Assembly: GCA_016271365.2 (NCBI GenBank)
Contig: CM057456.1
Span: 663,737,501-663,801,500 of the forward strand
DNA length: 64,000 nt
Direction of reading: 5' to 3'
DNA from: Neoceratodus forsteri
Lineage: Eukaryota; Chordata; Ceratodontiformes; Ceratodontidae
In this document: positions 23,142 to 33,870 of the stretch, piece after piece
How the letters are laid out: each line of letters begins with the position of its first letter
Position numbering within the stretch: position 1 is the stretch's first letter
Notes under the pieces: generated by a model
The model's database searches: none
What the model was told of the DNA's origin: nothing
Seen by the model: the letters and a program-made list of their open reading frames with translations, nothing else
Translations under genes and position numbers: made by a program

Positions 23142-24234
23142 CAGTGTCCAACAGCATTGCACAGCTTACATCAGACATCCATTGTGCCTCTGCTCCTTGT
23201 TGCTGCCTGTCACTGTACAATGCTGTGCACTTGTGTATTTCTCTTTGCATAGACAAAGAACAATCGCTATGCTCATGGAAGACACTCATTGCTTGATGCT
23301 GACATAAATGTGGGTGGGATGGGGTTTGGGAAGACACAAACAATGCCACCTGCCTAATGGAATGGCTGATGTGGTAGAGGGACATATTCGGGGTGGTTGG
23401 GTGGGGCGATCTGTGCACAGAGGAATGGATGGTGATGTCTTGTTTACGGGGTAAGACATGTTGGTTTACAGATACTTTTGCTGGGGATAGAGAAAATGGC
23501 ATGACTTAGTGCAGGATGACAGTTGTCCGCTGGGCAGTTGGGTTGGTATTGCACAGTGCAGGGGTATAATGCCTGGAGAGAGACCAATGTCTTAGATTGC
23601 TGAGATGGATGTCACCAGTATGGGTAAGGGAGTATAGCACAGTGTTTAGGAGATCACACATTATGGGGGGGTCACGTATATCCATGGTCATGCAGTCCTT
23701 ATAGTGACACTTATCGATACTTTAAATGGCTGCCAGACAGCAACTTGCTGCCTGCCGAATGGAAAATTCCGCTATTCCACAGAGATTCAGCCGCTTGGAC
23801 TTCTAACATTGATTGTTTGTTAACAGTGATTAACGAACAGTCATGTAGTGTGATTCCAAAAATTGGCTTATTGTATTTTCCAGATGTCACAAATCACAGC
23901 AACAGTGTATCTGTGACATTTCTAAGTGCATTGCAGTAGTGCAGGCTGAATTATTTGATATGGATCATTTCACAATGTGACATGATACAGTATCTTTTTT
24001 TGTTGTTTAAACACTAAAAAATAAAAATCTGTTGATATTTTTGGGTTGTTTAAACATACCCCATGTTAAAAGCGTAATAACCTAGTACAGGGTGTGCATT
24101 TTTTTTATTATTATACAATGACGTGTGTAAATCCTGCAACCCATTTGTTAAAACATTTCACATGCCCATGTGTAAATCATGCACAGCCCATGGGCATGTG
24201 AGATGGCATTTATAAAAAAACATATTGAAACCAA

Positions 24235-24845
24235 GCCTCAGCCAAGTTCCAGCTCTCCAAGGGCTTCTTGCCCCACAGGCGCAGGCTCTCGGACACTGGG
24301 CGGCCAGCACTTCCACAGCCGCCGCCTGAGACCTCAAGCCCAGACTCTATAAGCTGAAAGCCGATTTCCAGCTCTCCAGCTGTCCAAGGGCTCACTGCCC
24401 CACAGGCACAGGCTCTCACACACTGGACAGCCGGTGCTTCCAGAGCTGCAACTTGATGCCTCAAGCCCAGATTCTACAATCTGAAAGCCGAGTTCCAGCT
24501 CTCCAAGGGCTCCCTGCCCCGCAGGCACAGGCTCTAAGACACTGGGTGGCCAGCACTTCCACAGCTGCCGCCTGAGACTTCAAGCCCAAATTCCACAAGC
24601 TGAAGGCCGAGTTCCAGCTCTCCAAGGGCTCACTGCCCCACAGGCGCAGGCTGTCAGACACCAGGCAGCCGGTGCTTCCACAGCCACCACCCGAGACCTC
24701 AAGCCTGGACTCCACAAGCTGAAAGCTGAGTTCCAGCTCTCCAAGGGCTCCCTGCCCCACAGGCACAGGCTTTTGGACACTGGGCGGCTGGCGCTTCCAC
24801 AGTTGCTGCCTGAGACCTCAAGCCCAGACTCCACAAGCTGAAAGG
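24235..24845. repeat. Tandem repeat, ~119-bp unit, five units
   Basis: Units begin at TTCCAGCTCTCCA-like positions 24247, 24366, 24493, 24612 and 24731, so the period is 119 bp with one longer unit. Each unit has CAGGCGCAGGCTCTCGGACA-like and GAGACCTCAAGCCCAGACT-like blocks. The minus strand is open across units, but 119 is not a multiple of three and frames change each time, so these are not genes. A second block of the same unit lies at 25210-25455. Confidence 0.9.
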
Positions 24846-25209
24846 CATGGCAAAAGCCACTAACCAATTGGGAAGTGAGTGGTCTCGGGCGTTGGTTTCC
24901 GATTGGCTTCTGCAGTCTGCTTCTGTTTTCTCTTAAAAATCCTGCCAAAAATTGAACTTGCTCACTGAACTATTAACAAAAAAGCTGTATTTACTTGATT
25001 GCAGTTGTTTAAAGTTTAATTTTTGGCAATGTTTAGAGTGCAAAGGGAAAATATGTAAGTGATTCAGCTCCTCTCTGAAACTTTTATGAGCACCAGACTT
25101 TAGGTGCCAAGGGAATACACATCCCTTTGTCCTGCAAATTTGGCTCTCCTGCCGGTGTGGACAGTCTTTTGTCCATGGCCAGCTCTTAAACTTGTGCTTC
25201 TCTCTCTCT

Positions 25210-25455
25210 CCCCAGCTGAGTTCCAACTCTCCAAGGGCTCCCTGCCCCACAGGTGCAGGCTCTTGGACACCAGACGGCCGGCACTTCCACAGCCGCCACC
25301 TGAGACTTCAAGCCTGGACTGCACAAGCTGAATGCCAAGTTCCAGCTCTGCAAGGGCTCCCTGCCCCACAGGTGCAGGCTGTCAGACACCAGGAAGCCGG
25401 TGCTTCCACAGCCACCACCCGAGACCTCAAGCCTGTACTCCACAAGCTGAAAAAT
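25210..25455. repeat. Second block of the 119-bp tandem repeat (two units)
   Basis: Units begin near 25221 and 25340 with the same blocks as the array at 24235-24845. About 365 bp of unrelated sequence (24846-25209), ending in a (TC)n run, separates the two blocks. Confidence 0.9.
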
Positions 25456-26084
25456 ACAGCAGAAGCCGCTAATTTCATGCCCACCCACCCATCCCTCACC
25501 CTCTCCACTTATTAAATATACCATTTCCCGCCCACTTCCAAAATCACACCTGTGAAGGTTCTCGTCGTCCTCTCCAACTCTTTGGTTGTCCATTTAGGAA
25601 CTCCCCTAAGTCAGCCAGCTGATATCACAGACGTCTTCTCTTGAGGCTCCTTTGCTCTAATCTGTAGTGTACATTCCTCCTATTATGTACAGAATTTGGG
25701 GCCTGGATAGCACCCTCACTAAGGGTTCCTCACTAATATTGGCTCTGATCATCCTCTGTTGTGTACAGGTGGCAAATTTATCCTCAGAAGCCTGTGCATG
25801 CAGAGCCTGACCCCTCAAAAATGTGTTACCCATACACTGATCTACCTACCAGTTATTTATGTGCATTGCAGTTAGTACTACTGTCAGAGTACAACCTGGA
25901 AACCTATCAAGTTGGTACCTGTATTGAGCAGCCTCCTCAAGTTAGTCCTTCTGTTCCATACGGTATTAGTCACCCTGTATACATATCGGTCAGGGTATTG
26001 CTTCACCTAGCACTAGGGCGGTACACCCTTTGGGGTGGTGATAGGCGCACACATCATATTAAGAATCTTAAGCGTACCAGGGCC

Positions 26085-27896
26085 TAGCTTCTCAAATTAA
26101 CATTAGCTGCCTTAACGAAGATGATGCTTCTTTTACTGATATGCTCAGGTAACATTGAATTAAACCCTGGTCCCATTTCTCCCCTCACTTCTCTGTCAGA
26201 TACGGCCATCATCAAAGGAATGAGCTTCTGGCATGTCAATATCTGCAGCCTCCTATTAAAGTTCACTATGGTTCAGGTGTGGATCAGCCATACCCAACTT
26301 GATGTCCTGGTAATTTCTGAATCCTGGCTCAGGCCAGTTTCCCAGGACAGTGAAATTAGCATCCCATCCTACCAGCTATTCAGAACTGATAGACCCACTA
26401 GGGGAGGTGGAGTGGCTATATATGTTAAGAAAGGATTTGCAATGTCCTGTATGGTTTCAAGCTCTGTTAAAAATGAGTTTGAATGTCTGACACTCAAGAT
26501 TGATTTATCCTGTTCTCTGGCCATTAGAGTGATCGGTTGCTATAGACACCCATCCGCGGGGAACTCTACTCCTAGCTCACCTTGGTAACATCATTGAGAA
26601 AGAGAATCTCAAAACTATCATACTTGGGGACTATAACTTTGACTGGGTCTCGAAGTCTACTTCACCCCTAAACATCTTTCATGACACTTGTGGGTTAGCA
26701 CAGTTAATACAAGAACCTACATGTCCTAATAAAAAGAACCCATGTAATAGCGCATTGTTGGAAGTCATATTAGTTGATAAGCCACATCTTTACATGCATG
26801 CTGAAACTTTCTTCGCTGATGCCAGTGACCATTGCTTTATTGCTGCAGTTAGGTCACTACATCACATAGGCCCTTCAACTAAATTCATCACTAAAAGGAC
26901 TCGGGCACAACTTTGATGCAGCCGCCTATGCATATGAACTGGGACATTCACCACACTGGCAAGACTTCTACCTAGCTACCGAGGTCAACATGGCATATGA
27001 TATCTTTAATAAGATTCTAGTAGGAGCCCTAGACACACATGCCCCGACGGTAAAAATCAGAGTAAAAAGCAAAACTTGTTGCTGGTTCACACCTGAACTG
27101 AAAACCGCCCTACTAGGCAGGGACAAGTTATGGAAAAAGGCGCAACAGACGAAACTGCTCTCAGACTGGTGCCAATTTAGGAAGGCATGTAACGCATGCA
27201 TGAAAATGATCAGAGATGCCAAAGCATCATTCTACCTTAAGGAGCTGGACTCTGCTGCAAAGTGCTCCTCTAAATTCTGGAGGACAATTATGGATATATC
27301 CAGTCATACACCAGGTAACTCCTTGCTATCAAAAATCGCATCTGAAGGGAAAACTATAATGTGATAAACAATGGATCTTAGAAGCTTTCAACAATCATTT
27401 TACCACAGCTGGACTGGCCTTTGGCAGTTCCCCTGCAGCCCTGACCTGCTCTAAACTAAGTGTCCCTTGTGTAGACACCATTGTCCCAGTTCCTGGCTTC
27501 TCCTTCCAACCTATACTACTGAAGGAGGTTGAAGATCTGATACTTCGGTTGGATGTAAAAAAGAGTGCTGGAGCTGACTCTTGGATCCTTACTTTATAAA
27601 AATCACATATTGGGTCCTTGCCATCCCAATCACACATCTGTTCAATTTATCATTGTCCCAAGGGTCACTTCCCATCATCTGGAAAACTGCCCATGTTATC
27701 CCATTGTTCAAATCTGGGGATACCTGTGACCTAAATAACTATAGACCCATCTCCTTACTGCCTATCTTGTCTAAGCTACTGGAAAAAGTTGTCAGCAACC
27801 AACTTAAAGCTTATCTGGAAGTTAACAACTTACTGAACCCCATGCAATCAGGTTTTAGGTCTAAGCATAGCACTATCTTGGCCCTTGCCAAAGTAA
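26085..27896 (+). mobile_element. L2-type LINE, 5' part (endonuclease to RT), interrupted by Ngaro
   Basis: ORF2 of an L2-type LINE. A 2A-like motif is followed by an endonuclease: FWHVNICSLL, VLVISESWL, RGGGVAIYVKKG and, after a frame change near 26590, ILGDYNFDW and ADASDHC. The linker follows at 26990-27364 and the first RT blocks at 27365-27896 (SLPIIWKTAHVIPLFKSG, NYRPISLLPILSKLLEKVV, LLNPMQSGFRSKHST). The frame is broken near 26590, 26914 and 27364, and in the 27580s. The next RT block (AVFLDLNNAFDTVDH) is found only after the Ngaro insertion, at 32908 onward. Confidence 0.85.
26142..26174 (+). other. 2A-like ribosome-skipping motif in the L2 LINE
   Basis: The frame reads CSGNIELNPGP, matching the 2A consensus D-V/I-E-x-N-P-G-P apart from N for the first D. 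In 2A peptides the ribosome releases the upstream chain between G and P. Such motifs are known upstream of the endonuclease in some non-LTR elements. The Asp-to-Asn change may have reduced activity. Confidence 0.65.
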
Positions 27897-27986
27897 TTGA
27901 AGGGCCCTGCTCATAGTTCATTGGATGGGGATTCCTTCTACAAGAATCCTACACACCTGGCCTCCTTTGCTTAGTGTTCAAAGTTT
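27897..27986 (+). repeat. Ngaro split direct repeat A1
   Basis: Begins TTGAAGGGCCC and carries GATGGGGATTCCTTCTACAA and CCTCCTTTGCTTAG. It matches A2 at 32650-32739 with few differences. Confidence 0.88.
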
Positions 27987-28665
27987 GTTGCTGGGCCAGA
28001 TGTGTGGTTCTGCCTCACTGCCTTGTCATCTTACCCGCTCCTCTGATCTCCTCAACTCTGCTTTTCTGTTGCCTGCTCCTTCTTCGCTCCATTTCCTTCG
28101 ACGATCTCGGCGCTCCCATTGACGGTGTTTTTGCCGGTGCCCCCCCCCTTTCTCTTGTGCCTCGTGGTTTCTTCTTTTTTGGAGGGAAGCATTTCTGAGC
28201 TGATGTCTTCCTATGGGCATTGAGCTACCTGGCTGTCTGTGTCTCTCTCTCTCCACTAGCCCAGCTCATCCTAGTAGCAGTTCGTGCTACTTCCTGCATC
28301 GGGTCCGGTCGAATTGAATCCTACTAGTAATGCCTCTACCTTGCACTACCGTGCAGCTCCCTTTAGCAGCCTGTTGGCGTTTCTCATTGTTGCCTACTAT
28401 ATGACATTCATTTATGCTTACTGGCTGCCTAACTACCCTCCTTTATAAGCTGCACTCCTGATAGTGCACTCCCTCTCCTCGGACATTGCATATTCTCTAC
28501 ACTATTCAGTACCTGGCTGCTTAAGTTTATTATCTATTAGGGCCTTGTAGAATTTATGTCAGCCCACCTGTCTGTGTCTACAATTACTGCTTAATTTTTA
28601 TTCATCCTGCCTCAGGGCACTCACTATTGTTACCCCTTAGACCTGCTACAGCTCATTATGGATAC

Positions 28666-29880
28666 ATGGCTCTGCCCGAAGGGCCTTCAGTAGCCCCCCT
28701 TGTTCATAGAAAATGATCTGCCAAAACAAAACATTCCATAAAAGATTGGACCATTCCTCATCTTGCAGCTGAATTAAAGAAACTGGGAGTTCCTTTTCAT
28801 GCTAACGCAAAGAAACAGGGACTATATGATTTATTACTCGAGTATCAGAACCGCAGTTCTCCTACACCACCTGACCCTCCTGCTAGTCCCGATACAGATG
28901 CTTTTGCTGAGTTGAAGGATATTCTTTCACAACTAGCTACATCCATAGTGAACATTTCAAATCAGCTGGATGTACTTGAGAAACGTCAAAACCTTTATTC
29001 TGTACTTCAGCCTCTGGATGCCCCTATTCCTATTCCAGCTCCTGCTCCAGAGCCTCAGCCTCTACCAACTGTTCCTGATACTCCTTCCAACCCAGGTATA
29101 CTGACTTCAGGCTCCTCTGTGCCAGCTGTCTCACCCATTCATTTAGTACATACCCATCTCTACAAGGATATAATTGATGGGAAAGATATTAACCTTATTT
29201 CATTATTTATATCTTCCCATGATACCATAGAGAACAGGGTCATATCTTGTGGTGATTTCTCTGTTGTTCTTCGTTCCAAGGATCCCAGACTTTCCAAGAA
29301 ACTAACTATTCCTGAATTTGTTTTGGCCTTTAGTCTTTATAGAAACATCCTGTGTTCTGCCTTACCAGCTCGTAGAGAAGAACTGGATGCCTATCTCTAT
29401 CTGATATTTGATCTTAGTGTCCGCTACGGCGGCACTCATTTCTTTGATTATCATAAGTCCTTTTCAGCCAAGGCTGCTGCTGCTCTATCTCACTTTAATG
29501 TACGCCTACACTGGGGCTCACTTGATAATGAGTTGTTCTGCTGTCATTTTGCCAGACAACAGGCACTGACTTGCCCAATCTGCGGCTCATTTTTTACATG
29601 CTGCTATTTTTTGCCCTTTATCTGTACCTGATGTATCCACCTCATTTACTACTACTTCGGCTTGACTATTACTTGAACTATTTGTAATCCCAGTGCTATT
29701 CCTTGTTTGTTCTATGATAAGTACGGTTGTCCAATTATCTTCTTTACTGGTAGTCCAGTCTGTAATAACCTTAACGCTATGGGTTGCACAGTTCAAACTT
29801 GCTGTCTTCTGCATGTTTGCAGCCATTGTGGAGATGCTTACACCAAATCTGTCTGCCCTACTCTGAGGAGTAAATCCTAA
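28666..29880 (+). pseudogene. Ngaro gag-like ORF1 pseudogene
   Basis: The frame starts at ATG 28666 and runs in one frame to TAA 29880 (405 codons), with in-frame stops at 28714, 29629 and 29674. Near the N terminus, WTIPHLAAELKKLGVPFHAN resembles a small SAP-like helix pair that could bind nucleic acid. A Pro-rich linker (APIPIPAPAPEPQPLP) and a helical core follow (LSKKLTIPEFVLAFSLYRNI). The C terminus has a Cys/His cluster, HVCSHCGDAYTKSVCP, as in DIRS/Ngaro gag proteins. The role is inferred from position and this cluster. Confidence 0.7.
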
Positions 29881-29927
29881 CTATTACTATATCCTTCAAC
29901 TCCCTCGCTAGTCACCCCTCTCAATCA

Positions 29928-31017
29928 TTGGTACATTATCTAATTTCTGGATTTACATTTGGGTGTCATACAGGGGTATGCTCTCTTCCTCAAGATTCCT
30001 ATAATTGTCCTAAACTACAAACCGCTTTATTTCAACCAGATGTGGTCAAATGTCTCTTACAGATAGAACTGGACAAAGGCTACTTAATTGGAGCATTTAA
30101 ATGTTCACCATTTCCCGTATTTCGTGTCAGCCCTATTGGCGATGCTACCCGCAAATTCTCAGGAAAGAAGAGGCTCATAATCGATTTGTCTGCACATGCT
30201 ACTCAAATACCCAGTATTAACTCTCTTATTCCTTCTCAGGATTTTTCTCTGGCTTATGCCAGAATAGACAATGCCATAGTGACTTGTCAAACAGCTAGGC
30301 AAAGGTGCATGGCTCTCCAAAGCTGACATTTTGGATGCATTCAAATTACTTCCAATTCATCCATCACTTTGGCATCTCGGGATGAATTGTATTACTTCGA
30401 TGTGTGGGTCACATTTGGATGCAAAGGTAGCCCGAAATTATTTGATATTTTTCTCTTCTACTCTATGTTGGTTATTGTTGAACCACTGCCAAGTGACTTC
30501 CTTAATCCACCTACTTGATGACTTTCTTCTCATTGAACCCTCTTCTGCACCTCCAGCAACAGCCCTTTCTGCCTTACGCCACTTATTCCATCAATTAGCA
30601 GTTACTGTTTCAGAAGACAAGACGAGCAGTTCTGTGACCTCGCTGGAATCTTTGGGCATCACTCTCAATTCAGTACACATGGAAGCCAAACGTCCCATGG
30701 ATAAACTGCATCGAATCAAGACCCTAGTTCTGTCTTTTTCAAACTGTTTATCCTCTATGAACACAATCTTTTATCCCTGCTGGGTTACCTTAACTTTGCT
30801 ACTCACATATCCCTCAAGGCTGTGCTTTCATATCGTACTTACTCGAGTTGCTTCCTTCTGTTTTGGCCCTGCATCATCACATTTCTCTCACAGCTACTGC
30901 AAAATCCAACCTTGCCATGTGGTTTCTCTTCCTGGACCAATGGAATGGTTGCTCCATGTTCTACAAGGATCTTTCTGCCAAACTATCTCCTCACGTATAC
31001 ACGGATGCTTCACCTAA
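29928..31017 (+). pseudogene. Ngaro reverse transcriptase pseudogene
   Basis: The first part (29928-30326) reads LISGFTFGCHTGVC, CSPFPVFRVSPIGDATRKFS and KKRLIIDLSA, the fingers of DIRS/Ngaro-type RT. A frame change near 30300 leads into ADILDAFKLLPIHPSLWHL (from about 30325). The catalytic box LLDDFLLIEP is at about 30511-30540 with both aspartates present. FLGIT-like text (SLGITLNSVHMEAKRPMDK) closes the RT. A further frame change lies near 30780. Confidence 0.8.
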
Positions 31018-31363
31018 TCACGGATTCGCTGCTATCTTCCAAAAGGCCTGGATCACTTTGACATGGCCTGCAGAATTTCTCCACCTGCCTACAGCCACGA
31101 CTACCTCACCTTGATTTGAGATATATCCCATAGTTGCAGTGGCTTTTACTTGGGGACACCTCTGGTCTTTAACTACAGTGTTGATATATATGGACAATCA
31201 AGCAACCATAGATATTATTAATAAGGGCAGATCATCTTCTCCTGCAGTCATGCTATTCTGGTGGAGATTAACATGGCTTTTGCTCATACATAACTTTAGC
31301 ATTCAGTGTTTTCATATACCAGGACATCTCAATACAGCTGCTGACCATCTTTCCCATTTTTAA
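30980..31363 (+). pseudogene. Ngaro RNase H domain pseudogene
   Basis: VYTDASPNHGFAAIFQKAW (about 30992-31050) carries the first catalytic Asp. LIYMDNQATIDIINKGRSSS (about 31180) carries a later Asp. QCFHIPGHLNTAADHLSHF (to 31363) matches the H...N..AD end of RNase H. One or two frame changes and a stop near 31115 disrupt it. It follows RT directly, as in DIRS-like elements. Confidence 0.75.
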
Positions 31364-31443
31364 TTTCAGATATTCTACATCCTCCAACCTACAGTGGATC
31401 TTTCAGCAACTCCAGCTCCTCACTTCCAGGATCCAATTATACC

Positions 31444-32391
31444 ATGAACAGCTATCTCGAGACAGCTCAAGCCCTCATGTGGTCAGCCTTATCTACCAGC
31501 ACAAAATCAGCATATACTACAGCCTGGAGAAAATATACTTCATTTTGCTCCATGACAGCCTCTCTAGCCTTTCCAATATCCCTACCTACTATTCTCTCCT
31601 TTAGGACCTATTGTCATACAACTTGTAAGCTGTCATACTCGACCATCCATCAATATCTATCAGGCATTCAGTTTCACTCCTGCCAGCAGGATCCAGCCTC
31701 TGTCTCCTTTATGTCTTACCCAGCAGTTAAATTACTACTTGCAGCAATCCGCAAGCTTTCATTCAAACGACCACCATCTCGTCTACCCATTGACAATATT
31801 ATTCTCAAACAGCTGATTAATCTACTGAGTTCTGAGCCTCCTACCTCATATTCCATTATTCTATCTGCAGCTATCTGTCTTGCATTTTACAGATTTCTAT
31901 GCCCAGAAGAGTTCACTGTTTCAACGTCTTCTACAACATACTTTCTCAAAGTTAAACATCTTACCAAACATTCTGACCACTACGTTCTTCATCTTCCTGC
32001 ATCCAAAACCAACAGATTTATAAAAGGCGTAGACACACCCTATTTTTCTACAACTAATGCTTGGTGCCCCATCTACTTTCTAAACCAGCAACTAATTCTC
32101 CATCGACAATCATTACCTGAATCTCCTCTGCTGCTATCCTTTAACAATTTACCTCTAACTACCAAAGAATTTGTGGACTCTGTTCGATTACTGCAACAAC
32201 GTCTAGGATACGATTGTCTTGCTCATTCTGGTCATTCATTTCGAATTGGAGCCGCCACCTCTGCTTGACAGAAGAAAGTTCCAGCTCATATTATAAAACA
32301 TCTGGGAAGATGGACATCATCTTGTTTTAAGACATACATTCCCAATCCTGAAGCAGAATTGTGTTCAGCATTTCTTTCCATCTCCTCTTAG
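31444..32391 (+). pseudogene. Ngaro tyrosine recombinase pseudogene
   Basis: This enzyme would integrate circular element DNA. The SAM-like core-binding part (LETAQALMWSALSTSTKSAY ... YLSGIQFHS) is followed by the catalytic domain. HSGHSFRIGAATSA supplies the H-x-x-R box, and HLGRWTSSCFKTYI the second His/Trp position and the nucleophilic Tyr. The first catalytic Arg, normally in an LRPGEF-like box, is Cys here (RFLCPEEF, about 31890). The frame has one in-frame TGA at 32266-32268 before the final TAG at 32391. Both changes fit C-to-T decay at CpG. Confidence 0.85.
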
Positions 32392-32525
32392 TATGCCCAG
32401 AGGGAGGACAACTTGGTAGCCATGGTTCCTCAGAGGTTTCCTCTGTTAAAGCAGGTTTTTCCCTCTACTGATTGCTGCCAGTTATACTCTCCGTGAGTTG
32501 GAGGAGGTGGATACTAATTATTTTT

Positions 32526-32649
32526 GGGTCTTCCAGCTATAAGCTCATAATAAAAGGATGGGAACGAGTAAGACCAAAAACAAAAAAATATACATACGAA
32601 CAAGTGGCACCAAGCACGATTCATGAACTCTACATTCCTGCACAGTGAA
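32526..32649 (+). repeat. Ngaro split direct repeat B1
   Basis: Runs from GGGTCTTCCAGCTATAAGCT to CACAGTGAA and matches B2 (32785-32907) over its whole length. Confidence 0.88.
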
Positions 32650-32739
32650 TTGAATGGCCCCGACCGTAGTTCAATAGATGGGGATTCCCTCTACAAGAAT
32701 CCTACATGCCCAGCCTCCTTTGCTTAGCGTCCCAAGTTT
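32650..32739 (+). repeat. Ngaro split direct repeat A2
   Basis: Begins TTGAATGGCCCC directly after B1 and matches A1 at 27897-27986. Confidence 0.88.
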
Positions 32740-32784
32740 CCTCCACCCACCCCTCCTCCTTCTCCAGTGCTCTTCCCATCCTCT

Positions 32785-32907
32785 GGGCCTTCTAGCTATC
32801 AGCTCATAACAAAAGGATGGGAATGAGTAAGGCCAAAACAAACAAGTATACATACGAACAAGTGGCACCCAGCACGATTCATGAACTCTACATCCCCGTA
32901 CAGTGAA
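32785..32907 (+). repeat. Ngaro split direct repeat B2
   Basis: Matches B1 and ends TACAGTGAA at the junction with L2 sequence, so it marks the right end of the element. Confidence 0.88.
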
Positions 32908-33665
32908 CTAACGATTGGTACAGTGATCTTGACAGCAGAAACTTTGTCTGTGCAGTATTCCTAGACCTTAACAATGCTTTCGATACTGTGGACCATAGCT
33001 TGCTAATCTCCACACTGAAGAGTATCGGACTTGACCGTCCCTGTCCTGTTACCTTCCCATGGCCCAGCGGTATGTTGAACCTGGACAGCTAGTGAATAGC
33101 ACCTAACCCTGGATTAAATATGTGGTAGGTGCTGTTCCACCTGTGCCCAGTACCTTGCTCACACCTTCCACCAGTACGCCACGGTACAGCTGCCCACAGC
33201 CCTAATGTAAGCGCTCCCTGGGGATGTGGCATTAGTGCCTAGCAGGCTGCCTGCATCCCGCTCCCTCCAAGCATAACTACACCTGCTTTACTCATTTGGG
33301 AACCGGTCAAGAAAAAGCTGTATCACTTACTCCTGTCTGTTTGTCTGTCTTGATAGCAATACCTGGGGCTAGCCTGTCTTTTTTTTCTGGGAAAATCACT
33401 GTATCAATATCCATCACTGTATCTCTGTGGATTTGCCTGTTCCCACTGCTCACTGGTCTTATTGATGCTCTAGAATCACCTGTAATGTTATGTACGTGTG
33501 TTTCCTGATCTGCACTTCCACTATGTTTTTATTCCCACTGTAAATATTGATGCTTGTTTTGTAATGTAATCTGGACTTAACCAGGTCCATCTTGCAAATG
33601 AGCTTGCTCAATGATGTTCACCTGGATAAATAAAGATTTGATTGATTGATTGGTTGATTGATTGA
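32908..33665 (+). mobile_element. L2-type LINE, 3' part after the Ngaro insertion, with tail
   Basis: RT sequence resumes with SRNFVCAVFLDLNNAFDTVDH (to about 33030), continuing the copy cut at 27896. The YADD box and the rest of ORF2 are missing after about 33060, so there is an internal deletion before the 3' UTR. The UTR ends TTAACCAGGTCCATCTTGCA ... and a (TTGA)n tail at 33637-33665, as in the L2 copy at 12107. Confidence 0.85.
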
Positions 33666-33870
33666 AACACATTTAAAATGTATGTTACACATGGGTTCAT
33701 TGTATAATCGCAATAAGTCGCCCCATGGAGTGAATTATTGGGTGATTTACCAACATTGTATGATGTCAATTCAATCAGCAGTGCCTCAGTACTCACCACA
33801 CAAGCTGTTGGTAAATTAAGCAATATAGAATGAGCAGGTGTGTGGTTACTGGGTGTTTAACAAACACTGT

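Larger units (their letters stand above)
27897..32907 (+). mobile_element. Ngaro-type tyrosine-recombinase retrotransposon, complete but decayed
   Basis: The element is 5,011 bp long. It has the split direct repeats typical of Ngaro: A1 at the left end, and B1-A2-B2 at the right end. Between them lie gag, RT, RNase H and a tyrosine recombinase, in that order. It sits inside the RT of an L2 LINE. Removing it joins GTAA at 27896 to CTAACGATTGG at 32908 and restores the L2 reading frame exactly, with no target-site duplication. This is expected for recombinase-mediated insertion. All genes carry stops, several explained by CpG decay. Confidence 0.9.

Noticed and set aside
24235..24845. Regularly spaced repeats considered as a CRISPR array
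   Set aside because: The units are continuous, similar over their whole length with no unique spacers, and lie in a vertebrate genome.
24210..25593. Many overlapping minus-strand frames of 60-135 codons
   Set aside because: They are produced by the 119-bp tandem repeat. The repeat length is not a multiple of three, and each unit simply reopens a frame.
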